The notes beneath the pieces were generated by a model, which saw only the letters and a program-made list of their open reading frames with translations, was not told where the DNA came from and did no database searches. This document shows positions 47,628 through 56,254 of a stretch of 64,000 bases of DNA, piece after piece. Origin of the DNA: Lysobacterales bacterium (GTDB taxonomy: Bacteria; Pseudomonadota; Gammaproteobacteria; Xanthomonadales; Ahniellaceae); NCBI GenBank assembly GCA_016703225.1, contig JADJCM010000003.1, positions 124,001-188,000 on the forward strand. The letters are read 5' to 3'. The stretch's first letter is position 1. Each line of letters opens with the position of its first letter. The position numbers were made by a program, and so were the translations under genes.

Positions 47628-47648
47628 GTTCTTGAATCGGAAACGCGT

Positions 47649-48896
47649 TCAACGAACCAACAACACACCGCGAACGCGACCAGCATCGCGATGTGGCTTG
47701 GCAGCAGGTGCAGCGAAGCTGCGGCCGCCGGCGACGAAGGCGATGGTGGTCTTGCTGATGGTGTTGGTGGCGAAGCCGATCAGCACGCCGATGCCGGCCA
47801 CACCGGGATCGACCTGGCCGGCGTTGAACACCTGCGCGATCGAGGCCGCGGAGGCGTGCGCATCGGCAAAGCCGGACACGCCAGCCGCGGCCAGCGCGCC
47901 GGCGTCGCCGAACCAGTGCTGCAGGATCGCCGAAGTCAGCAGGATCGCCGAGACCAGGGCCACGGAACAGCAACGCATGGGTCGGATGGAACGGTCGGCC
48001 CTTGAGCGGTTCGATGCCATTGCGCCCGTCGCGCCAGGCGGCGAGGCCGGAGAAGCTGGCGGCGACCAGCGTGGCCAGGCCAGCGGCGGCCAGCGGCCAG
48101 ACCAGCGCCTGCAGCAGTGGCCGCGACAGTGCGCCGAGCACCAGCGCCAACTGCAGGATGGTGGCGACGTTCGCCAGGGTCGCTGCGGCGACGCAGGAAG
48201 GCCGCTGTTCCGGCTGCGCGCGCACGTGCCGCCATCGCGCCGATGGTCGCGGTCGCCGACACGAAGCCGCTGGCAAAGCCCGAGAGCGGCAGTCCCAGGC
48301 GCGATCCGAGCGCGCGCTGGGCAACATAGCCGAGCGCGTTGATCGACATCACCAGCACCACGAGTCGCCACAGCCGGTGCGGATTGAAGACTTGCCACGG
48401 GTCGATGGCACGGTCCGGCAGCAGCGGCAGCACGATCAGCGCCGAGGCGATCAGCAGCAGGCCATCGTGCAGTTCCTGTGGCGTCAGCACCTCGCGCGTG
48501 AACGCGTGCAGACGCGACTTCAGCGCCAGAATCAGCGCCACCCCCACGCCGAGCCCGGCCGCCAGTTCGCGCTGCGACATCGCCAGCACGCCGAGCAGGA
48601 AGGCGACGAACATTGCCACTTCGGTGGTCAGGCCGGGGTCGGCCTCGCGCGAGCGGTGGTAGCTGAGCAGCGCGGCGAGACCGACGAAGGCGCCGGCGAT
48701 GGCGATCAGGGCGGTGCCCATCAGCGTGCTGACGGCGCCTGCGAGCGAAATCAGGGCGAAGGTACGCACCCCCGCAACGATGTGCGCCGGGTCTTCGCCC
48801 TTGCGCTGTTCGCGTTCGACCCCGATCAGCAGCCCGACGCCGAGCGCGACCGCAAGGCCGATCAGCAGGTCAGGGTTCGTTGGCTTCGATCGACAT
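47649..48896 (-). CDS. MgtC/SapB plus DUF4010 family membrane protein (several frame breaks)
   Basis: About 415 residues after correction. ATG 48896 starts MSIEANEP; one extra T then shifts the frame to DLLIGLAVALGVGLLIGVER, the MgtC/SapB signature. About ten further helices follow. A break near 48190 leads to ATLANVATILQLALVLGALS, and another near 47960 to ALVSAILLTSAILQHWFGDA and AGIGVLIGFATNTISKTTIA, the end of the DUF4010 domain at 47649. Related proteins are inner-membrane proteins of unclear transport or regulatory role. It is downstream of sirB2, fnr and hemN on the same strand. Confidence 0.75.
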
Positions 48897-48947
48897 GGCG
48901 CGAGCCTGCGCAATTCGCGACGATCGCGCAAGTCGTGCCTGCGCCGC

Positions 48948-49354
48948 TCAGCGCAGCGATGCTGCGAATGGCCCAGCCCAGTGGTGGGCGCGGGCGATGG
49001 CCACGATCAGCCCGAAGCAGCCGAGCGCCAGCAGCAGCGCGATGATGCGTCCGCGCTGCGTGCGGGCACGCTTGAGCGCGTAGCTGCCTGTGACGATGTA
49101 GGCGACGAGCAGCAGCACTTGGCGGTCAGCCAGGCGTGCACGAACGGGTACTGCCCGAGCAGCGCCGAGAGCATCAGCGCCGCGGCCAGCAGCGTGGTGT
49201 CCACGACGTAGCTGGTGTGACGCAAGACGGCGTGATTGGCGTACTTCGAACGCGCCAGCATCAGCAGACCGCGCAGGAAAAAGATCGCGAACGACACGCC
49301 GATCGCATGCACGTGTACGGCCTTGATCAGTGGGTACGTGGAGACCATCGCCAC
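48948..49354 (-). CDS. SirB2-family membrane protein (one frameshift)
   Basis: About 135 residues. MAMVSTYPLIKAVHVHAIGV and FAIFFLRGLLMLA, with KYANHAVLRHTSYVVDTTLL, are the SirB family N-terminal pattern. The first frame fails after FVHAWLTAK (near 49118). One base added gives VLLLVAYIVTGSYALKRAR and an end at AHHWAGPFAASLR (stop 48948-48950). Four membrane helices, normal length. SirB2 is named as a regulator of invasion genes in Salmonella, but its molecular function is unknown. The start is 4 bases after the fnr stop, so it is cotranscribed with fnr. Confidence 0.75.
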
Positions 49355-49358
49355 GCGA

Positions 49359-50111
49359 CTAGCGCTGCAGCACGCAACGCGCCACGTGCTTCAGCCGATC
49401 CATGCTGGTGATCGCGACTTCGCGCTTGTCCACTTCGATCAGCCCATCGTCCTGGAAACGACGCAGCACCCGGCTCACCGTCTCCGGGGCCAGGCGCAGG
49501 TAGTTGGCGATGTCGGCGCGCGGCATCATCAGGTGCAGGCGCGTGGCCGAGTAGCCGCGGTCGGCGAAGCGCTCCGAGAGATTGAGCAGGAACGCCGCCA
49601 GGCGCTCGTCGGCGCTGTAGTCGCCACCGAGCAGTGCGGCATTGACGATGTCCTTGCTCATCAGCTTGAACAGGGTTTCCTGGATGCCAGGCAGGCGCGT
49701 GGCCAGGATGCTCAGTTGCGGGAACGAAAACGGCACAGCGTGACGGTGTCGAGCGCGATCGCGTCACAGGGATAGCGCGCTGTACAAACCGTTGAGGCCG
49801 ATCAGCTCGCCCGGCAGGAAGAAGCCGAGGATCTGCTCGCGCCCCTGTTCATCGATGCGACGGGTCTTGACCATGCCGGCGCGCACCGCGTAGATCGCCG
49901 CGAAGGGCTCGCCGTAGCGGAACGCTTCTTCGCCGGCGTGGATCGGCGCGGTGTGCTCGACCAGGCAGTGCAACTCTTCGAGCGCGCGCTTGTCGTAGCC
50001 GCCGACCATGCACACGCGGCCGAACGCGCAGGTGCTGCAGAAGCGCTGGTCGTCGCCATCGCCCGGGTCCTGCGGGCTCGGCCAGCGCAGGATGTTGCCC
50101 GGCGCACTCAT
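49359..50111 (-). CDS. fnr: FNR-type oxygen-sensing transcription regulator (frame breaks in the middle)
   Basis: About 250 residues. The N-terminal frame (from 50111) has FCSTCAFGRVC, which is C-x2-C-x5-C as in FNR, then a cyclic-nucleotide-binding fold up to PGELIGLNGLYSA. Breaks near 49745-49775 hide YPCDAIALDTVTLC, whose last cysteine matches the fourth Fe-S ligand. The second frame carries the DNA-binding helix-turn-helix (RADIANYLRLAPETVSRVLR). A [4Fe-4S] cluster would make it active only without oxygen. It lies 3 bases after hemN. FNR-type boxes occur before hemN and in the nirS/receptor spacer, so it probably controls this cluster. Confidence 0.88.
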
Positions 50112-50114
50112 GGC

Positions 50115-51508
50115 TTACACCACGCGCGAGAACTTGTGCGGCACGACCTGCGACTGGTGCAGATGACGGTCGAAACACATGGCGACGACGCGCATGAGCA
50201 GACGCCCGCGCGCGGTGATTTCGATGCAGTCCGGTTTGAGGTTGACGAGTCCATCGGCGGCCAGGGGGGCAAGACGCGTCAATTCTGACGCGAAATACTC
50301 GTCGAATACGAGATCATGGCGCCTGCCGAAGGTATTTTTTACCAGTCGGCAGTGGCACATCAGACTCTGGATGGCGTCGGCGATGATGCGGTCCTGGGCG
50401 GTCATTTCGTAGCCGCGCACGATCGGCAACTGGCCGGCGAGCAGCGGCGTGTAGTAGGCCGGCAGGTCCTTGGCGTTCTGCACGTAGGCATGGCCGATCT
50501 TGCCGATCGAGCTCATGCCGAGCCCGATCAGGTCGCACTCGGCGCGGGTTGAATAGCCCTGGAAGTTGCGGTGCAGCCCGCCGCGCTCCTGCGCCAGCAC
50601 CAGTTCGTCGTCGGGCAGGGCGAAGTGGTCCATGCCGATGTAGACGTAGCCGGCGCCACACAGCTTGTCGATCGCGAGTTCGAGCAGGCCGAGCTTCTCC
50701 TCGGCGCTCGGCAGATCCTCGGCGCGGATCTGGTTCTGCGCCTTGAAGTGGTTCGGCAGGTGCGCATAGCTGTAGGTGGCGATGCGGTCCGGGCGCATGC
50801 CGATGACGGTATCGAGGGTTTGCCCGAAGGCGCGCTGGTTCTGCCGCGGCAGGCCGTAGATCAGATCGACATTGGTCGAGCGCATGCCGTTGCTGCGTGC
50901 CGCTTCGATCAGGGCGGCGGTCTGTTCGACCGACTGGATGCGGTTGACCGCCTTCTGCACGTCGGCGTCGAAGTCCTGATGCCGAGGCTGATGCGGTTGA
51001 TGCCGGCTGCGGCGATGTCGGCCACCAGTTGGGCGTCGGCGTGGCGTGGGTCGAGTTCCACTGAATACTCGCGGCTGGCCTCGGGGTCGAAGCTGAACGC
51101 GGACTCGAGCCGCGCCATGACCGCGAGAATGCCCTCGGAACCAAGGAAATTCGGGGTGCCGCCGCCAAAATGGATCTGGGTGAGCAGGCGATCACGGTCG
51201 AACAGTTTGGCCTGCAGGTCGATCTCGAGTCCGAGGCGTTCGATGTATTCGCGACCACGCTCGGGATTGCGCGCGATGATGCGCGTGCAGCCGCAGTAGT
51301 AGCAGGCGCTGTGGCAGAACGGCACGTGCACGTAGACCGACAGTGGGCTCGGCACCGGGTCGTCGTTGGAAGCGCGGGCATGACGGCGATAGTCGGCTGC
51401 GCCAAAGCGCGCGTCGAAATGCGGCGCGGTCGGGTACGAGGTGTAGCGCGGACCCGGGCCGTCATAACGGCGCAGCAGGTCGTGGTCGAAAACCGGCAAG
51501 ACGGACAA
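50115..51508 (-). CDS. hemN: Oxygen-independent coproporphyrinogen III oxidase (one frameshift)
   Basis: Radical-SAM decarboxylation of coproporphyrinogen III in heme synthesis without oxygen. TTG 51508 has GGAGG at good spacing and gives SVLPVFDHDLLRRYDGPGPR. The Fe-S/SAM site is HVPFCHSACYYCGCTRI (CxxxCxxC), followed by IHFGGGTPNFLG. A one-base loss near 50965-50980 interrupts ISLGIQDFDADVQKAVNRIQ. The rest is intact: NVDLIYGLPRQNQRAFGQTL, YIGMDHFALPDDEL, and the C-terminal GRLLMRVVAMCFDRHL. About 464 residues, normal. An FNR-type box lies 50-64 bases upstream. Confidence 0.93.
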
Positions 51509-51558
51509 AGGCACCTCCGCGAATGCCGCAAGCCTAAGCACTCCGCGGCAAAGGCGTT

Positions 51559-51572
51559 TTGATCCGGGTCAA
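51559..51572. promoter_or_regulatory. FNR-type box in the hemN/pgk spacer
   Basis: TTGATCCGGGTCAA matches TTGAT-N4-ATCAA with one substitution. Its centre at 51565.5 places a class II -10 hexamer for hemN at 51531-51536, where the minus strand reads TAGGCT. This fits anaerobic activation of hemN by FNR. Confidence 0.75.
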
Positions 51573-51666
51573 GTAAGCACCTTGCCCCGCCTTGGCTGCA
51601 GCCCGTTGCGGCGCCGCGCCGATGCGGCTGTAATGCGCGGCTTGCAATGCGATCCGGAGTGGAAAC

Positions 51667-52840
51667 ATGGCTGTGCTGCGCTTTCCGATCTCGACGTGCA
51701 CGGGCGTCGCGTGCTGATCCGCCAGGATCTGAACGTGCCGGTCGAGGACGGACGCGTCACCTCCGACCAGCGCATCGTCGCGTCGATCCCGACCCTGAAG
51801 ATGGCGCTGAAGAAGGGTGCGGCGGTGATGGTGATGTCGCACCTCGGTCGCCCCAAGGAGGGGCAGTGGAGCGAGGCCGATTCGCTGGCGCTGGTTGCGA
51901 AGCGCCTGTCCGAACTGCTGGGCATGGACGTGCCGCTGCTGCGCGACTGGATCGATGGCGTGAGCGTGCAGCCCGGGCAGCTGGTGTTGCTTGAAAACTG
52001 CCGCATGAATGTCGGCGAGGCCAAGGACGACGAGGCACTGGCGCGCAAGTACGCGGCGCTGTGCGACGTGTTCGTGATGGATGCGTTCGGCACCGCGCAC
52101 CGCGCGCAGGCGTCCACCCATGGCGCCATCCGTTTCGCGAAGCAGGCCGCGGGCGGCCCGCTGCTGATGGCGGAACTGGATGCGCTGGCGAAGGCGCTGC
52201 AGGATCCCGCGCGGCCGCTGCTGGCGATCGTCGCCGGCTCCAAGGTTTCGACCAAGCTCGAACTGCTGGCCAGCCTGATCAACAAGGTCGATCAGTTGAT
52301 CGTCGGCGGCGGCATTGCCAACACCTTCCTTGCCGCCAGCGGCTACCCGGTCGGCAAGTCGCTGTACGAACCCGACCTGGTCGATACCGCGAAACAGATC
52401 ATGGCCGCTGCCAAGGCGCGTGGCACCGAGATCCCGTTGCCGGTCGATGTCGTGGTCGCGCCCGAGTTCAGTGCGTTGGCACCGGCGACGGTGAAGCGCG
52501 TCGACGAAGTCGCGGCCGACGACATGATCCTCGACATCGGGCCGGAGACTGCCAAGGCCTATGCCGCGCGCATCCTGCAGGTCGGCACCGTGGTCTGGAA
52601 CGGCCCGGTCGGCGTGTTCGAGTTCGACGCCTTCGGCCATGGCACCGAGGCGCTGGCCAAGTCGATCGCCGCCTCGACCGCATTCTCGATCGCCGGTGGC
52701 GGCGACACCTCGCCGCGATCGACAAGTACGGCGTGGTCGACCAGGTCAGCTATATCTCGACCGGCGGCGGAGCCTTCCTCGAATTCCTCGAGGGCAAGGA
52801 GCTGCCGGCAGTGACCGCGTTGAAGGCGCGCGCGGCGTGA
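51667..52840 (+). CDS. pgk: Phosphoglycerate kinase (two frameshifts)
   Basis: Glycolytic transfer of phosphate from 1,3-bisphosphoglycerate to ADP. ATG 51667 has GGAG upstream. A one-base loss near 51678 moves into the main frame: ALSDLDVHGRRVLIRQDLNV, then VMSHLGRPKEGQW, MDAFGTAHRAQASTHG, and the ATP-site strings AIVAGSKVSTKLEL, QLIVGGGIANTFL and WNGPVGVFEFDAFGHGT. Another one-base loss near 52710 leads to AAIDKYGVVDQVSYISTGGG, with stop 52840. About 391 residues, normal. An essential enzyme broken twice argues for sequencing error. It is followed by a GTGA overlap with a small membrane protein gene. Confidence 0.95.
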
Positions 52841-53256
52841 GCGGGCCGCTGGTCTGGCGCGCGCTGCTGGCTGGCGCCGGCTTCAATGTCGCGATCTCGC
52901 TGCTGATGAGTTTCGGCAGCGGATTCCTGTTCGGCCTGGTCGATGCGTCGTGGTTCGCCCTGCTGAGTTTCGTGCTGCGCGTGGTTTCGGCGCTGGCCGA
53001 TATCGGCAGCGGCGGCATCGCCGGCTACATCGCCAATCGCGACGGGCCGCTGCATGGCGCGCTGGCCTCACTGGGCGCCTCGCTGCTGATGCTGCCGATC
53101 AGCTGGATGCGCATGTGGCTGGCGACGTCGAGCCTCAGTTTCGCGTTCAACACCGGCTACTGGATCGACTTTGGCCTGTGGACCGCGGTCGGCCTGGTAC
53201 TGGCGGCGATTGCCGGCTTCCTCACGGTCGAACTGCGCCGTGCGCGCGGAGCCTGA
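52837..53256 (+). CDS. Small four-helix membrane protein, function unknown
   Basis: 139 residues from a GTG that overlaps the pgk stop (GTGA). Four hydrophobic helices: around residues 6-32 (LLAGAGFNVAISLLMSFGSG), 38-62, 75-92 (GALASLGASLLMLPISWMRM) and 112-133 (FGLWTAVGLVLAAIAGFLTV). No family is recognised. It is translationally coupled to pgk and followed one base later by the HAD phosphatase, so the three probably form one operon. Confidence 0.65.
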   Translation: MSGPLVWRALLAGAGFNVAISLLMSFGSGFLFGLVDASWFALLSFVLRVVSALADIGSGGIAGYIANRDGPLHGALASLGASLLMLPISWMRMWLATSSLSFAFNTGYWIDFGLWTAVGLVLAAIAGFLTVELRRARGA

Positions 53257-53257
53257 G

Positions 53258-53887
53258 ATGAAGCCGACCCTGTTCTTCGACCTCGACGGCACCCTGATCG
53301 ACTCGGCCGACGCCATCACCCGTTGCGTCGCCTACGCCTTCGAACGTATCGGTGAACCACTGCCGGATGCGGCCGAGCTGCGCCGCTGGCTGGGGCCGCC
53401 GCTGCGCGACAGTTTCCGCTCGGTGCTGCACGACGATGAACGCATCGAGCGCGCGATCGGCTTCTATCGCGAACGCTTCGATGCCGTCGGTTTCACCGAG
53501 CACCGCCTCTACGACGGCATTGGCGCGGCGATCGAGGCCCTGTCCGATCGCGGCCATCGGGTTGCAGTGGTGACCGCGAAGAACGAACCGCACGCGCGCC
53601 GCATCGTCGCCGGCTTCGACTTCGCCCATCACTTCGACACCATCGTCGGCGCCACCCTCGATGGCCGTGTCAGCCACAAGCCCGAGTTGATCGGCGAAGC
53701 CATGGCGCGGCTGGCATTGCACGCACACGAATGCGTGATGATCGGCGACCGTCACCTCGACATCGACGGCGCCCGCCACCACGGTATGCGCGCCATCGGC
53801 GTGTTGTGGGGTTTTGGCACCCGAGAGGAACTGGCGCATGCCGATGCATTGGTCGATACGCCTGCTCATCTGATCAACGCGATGTAG
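53258..53887 (+). CDS. HAD-superfamily phosphatase, phosphoglycolate-phosphatase-like
   Basis: 209 residues. HAD motifs: FFDLDGTLIDSADAI (nucleophile and acid/base aspartates), VVTAKNEPHA (motif II threonine), HKPELIGEAM (motif III lysine) and MIGDRHLDIDGARHHG (motif IV acids). The cap is of the alpha-helical C1 type (LRRWLGPPLRDSFRSVL), as in Gph-like enzymes that dephosphorylate 2-phosphoglycolate or related small phosphates. The exact substrate is undetermined. The start is one base after the preceding stop (TGAGATG). Confidence 0.85.
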   Translation: MKPTLFFDLDGTLIDSADAITRCVAYAFERIGEPLPDAAELRRWLGPPLRDSFRSVLHDDERIERAIGFYRERFDAVGFTEHRLYDGIGAAIEALSDRGHRVAVVTAKNEPHARRIVAGFDFAHHFDTIVGATLDGRVSHKPELIGEAMARLALHAHECVMIGDRHLDIDGARHHGMRAIGVLWGFGTREELAHADALVDTPAHLINAM

Positions 53888-53930
53888 CAGCGGCGGTTTT
53901 CCGCGACCGTCGCCTGGATGCGGTGGCGCG

Positions 53931-56111
53931 CTATTCAAACCCATCCGCGAACACCGCGGTGGACGTTGTTGACGCAGGCAGCACCAACAGGTTGGCGGAG
54001 CGGCCGGGGACGCTGGTCAGGGTCAGGGTGGTGCCATTGATGCTGCCATTGCCGGCCTGCGCGAAACGCTGGAAGGCATCGAAGCGATACAGCTGCCAGT
54101 TGCCGCTCATGGTGCCGGAGAGGTTGATGCTGATGTCGCGCGGTGCGGTGGCGCGGTTGATCAGCACGATGCGCAGCGCCTGTCCGGGCTGGTCGATGGC
54201 GTAGGCGCCGAGCTCCGTGCCATTGCTCGCGGTGGCGGGGATGCTGTCGCCGAGCACGCGCGTGTTCGCGCCGTCGTAGTCGAGGAACATGCGGAAGGCG
54301 TCCTCGCTCAACGAGCCGGTCTCCGGCGCGACCCAGCGCGTGGCCACATCGACGCCTTCGCGCCCGAAGATGGCCAGGGCTTCGGCCTGCGCCAGCGCAC
54401 CGCTCGGGCCTTCGTCCGGTCCCCACTTGTACTCGGTGAGGGCGATGTCGAGACCGGGGCAGCGCGCGTCGATCCATTCGCGCAGGCGCGGGATCAGCCG
54501 CACCTCGTCATCGACCCAGGACTCCGAGGTATAGGCGGGGTCGTACAGCTCGCGCAGCGAGCGCAGGCGCCGCGCCGAGTCCGCGGGCAGTTCCGAGTCC
54601 GAACTGCCGCCCAAGCCGGTGACATTGCCCTGCGGATAGAAGTGCACGTCGAGCGCATCGACCAGACGCAAGCCGCCGTGTGCGGTGGCGTAGTCGCAGA
54701 CCTGCTTCACGTACCACTCGACGAAGGGCAGGCCGCCATGGGCCTGGCGGTCGGGACCGTCGATGCAGCTGACGCCGCCGGCGGCATCGGCCGCCGAGCT
54801 GAACAGGTCGCACCAGCCCCAGGTCACCGGCCCGAGCACCTTCGCGGCCGGGTCGGCCTGCTTGATCGCGAGCGCGACATCGCGGCCGCGCGTCCAGACC
54901 TCGTCGTAGGTCGGCGGCACCGGGTGCACGTCGCGGTGGGTCGAGTTCCACAGCATCGGCTCGTTGTCGAGCGCATACCAGCGCACCACGCCCGCATCCG
55001 CTGCGCCCGGGCGCGTCGCCAGGTGCGTGATCCAGTTGCCGATCTCGGTGTTGGTCAGCGGCACCGAAGTGTCCGCGATGTCGTTGTTGATGATCAGCCC
55101 GTTGACGCAATATCCGGTGTTGTTGACGACGTTCTGGCACTCGCCGTTGCCGGCGTCGGCGCTGCACCAGCCGGGTGGACTGCCGCCGAAGTAGGAGCAT
55201 TCGTTCTGGTCCTGCGGGCCGTACTTGGCGATCGAGAACGACCAGCGCTTGATGCGGTCGCCGATCGGCTTGAGGCCGATGGTCGGAATGCTCACGATCG
55301 CCTGACCACCGTTCGCGCGCGTGGTCGCGACGAATTCGTTCAGGGTCGAATTGCCCGGCAGTCCGCTGCCGGAGCCGTCGGCGATGTTCTGCCAGAACCA
55401 GTCGAACGCAGTGTTGTGGGAATCGGACTGCCAGTTGTAACGGGTGGTGCTGTTGCCGCCGGAGCGGCGCAGGGGATAGCGCAGATCGACGTGCTGGGCG
55501 TCGTCGCCGAAGTTCACGCCATAGATCTCGGGGCGAATCGCGCGCCGCGGTCCGGACAGGTTCACCGACACCGACAGCGGGCTGGCAGCGAGCGGCGTGC
55601 CACGCGCGTTGAACTGGAGGTCGTCGAGGTACAACGTGCCCTGGTTGCCGCCGGTGTCGTCCATCACGAACAGACCGTCGAAGGCGCCGTGCGTGAGCGT
55701 TGTGGTGGCGTCGAAGGGCACGGTCACCTGCCGCCACTGATTGGCGACCACGTTGCCGCCGCTGATGTAGTCGTTGAGGTCGAACGCGGCGACATTGAGA
55801 CCGCCATAGGTCAGGTAGATGCTGACCTGCTGCCCGCCGGTGCTGCCGCCGTGCACCCATAGCGTCAGTGACTGGTAATCGGTGAAGCGATGCTTCTCGG
55901 TCTGGTTGACCAGATAGACGCCGCCCCAGTTGTCCGGCTCCATGCTGATCGAATTCGTGCCCGCATGCACCGGACTGGTGTTGGCGAGGTTGTGCGTGGT
56001 CCAGCTCCAGTCCTGCAGCCCGGCGCGCGGCGCGTCGGCGTACCAGACGAGGTTCTGCGCGAGGCCTGGCAGCGGCAACAGGAGCAACAGCAGAAGGCAG
56101 CGAAAGCGCAT
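53931..56111 (-). CDS. Secreted glycoside hydrolase family 44 (endoglucanase/xyloglucanase type)
   Basis: 726 residues with a signal peptide (MRFRCLLLLLLLPLPGLAQ). Residues about 20-170 look like a carbohydrate-binding beta-sandwich (VYLVNQTEKHRFTDYQSLTL, VTVPFDATTTLTHGAFDGLF). The GH44 catalytic barrel follows: IRPEIYGVNFGDDA, RYNWQSDSHNTAFDWFWQ, the acid/base glutamate in WYALDNEPMLW (about residue 383) and the nucleophile in IALTEYKWGPDEG (about 559). A C-terminal beta domain ends in VFADGFE, echoing IFANGFE of the M64 protease. The family cleaves beta-1,4-glucans such as cellulose and xyloglucan. No other polysaccharide gene is adjacent. Confidence 0.88.
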   Translation of the reverse strand: MRFRCLLLLLLLPLPGLAQNLVWYADAPRAGLQDWSWTTHNLANTSPVHAGTNSISMEPDNWGGVYLVNQTEKHRFTDYQSLTLWVHGGSTGGQQVSIYLTYGGLNVAAFDLNDYISGGNVVANQWRQVTVPFDATTTLTHGAFDGLFVMDDTGGNQGTLYLDDLQFNARGTPLAASPLSVSVNLSGPRRAIRPEIYGVNFGDDAQHVDLRYPLRRSGGNSTTRYNWQSDSHNTAFDWFWQNIADGSGSGLPGNSTLNEFVATTRANGGQAIVSIPTIGLKPIGDRIKRWSFSIAKYGPQDQNECSYFGGSPPGWCSADAGNGECQNVVNNTGYCVNGLIINNDIADTSVPLTNTEIGNWITHLATRPGAADAGVVRWYALDNEPMLWNSTHRDVHPVPPTYDEVWTRGRDVALAIKQADPAAKVLGPVTWGWCDLFSSAADAAGGVSCIDGPDRQAHGGLPFVEWYVKQVCDYATAHGGLRLVDALDVHFYPQGNVTGLGGSSDSELPADSARRLRSLRELYDPAYTSESWVDDEVRLIPRLREWIDARCPGLDIALTEYKWGPDEGPSGALAQAEALAIFGREGVDVATRWVAPETGSLSEDAFRMFLDYDGANTRVLGDSIPATASNGTELGAYAIDQPGQALRIVLINRATAPRDISINLSGTMSGNWQLYRFDAFQRFAQAGNGSINGTTLTLTSVPGRSANLLVLPASTTSTAVFADGFE

Positions 56112-56254
56112 GATCAGGACTCCGGAAGTGCGGGCGATGCTAGCCAGTACGTCAATTTCGGCTGTGACGCGTCACGCAGAGCAGAGAGCGCCTTGAAACG
56201 CGCGACCCCGCCCCCAACAGGCAGCGGTCTCCATTGATCGCCGGAAGCCTCGCC

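Noticed and set aside
50115..52840. hemN and pgk as true pseudogenes
   Set aside because: Only single-base breaks, with all motifs retained, in genes normally essential; the same pattern affects all neighbours.
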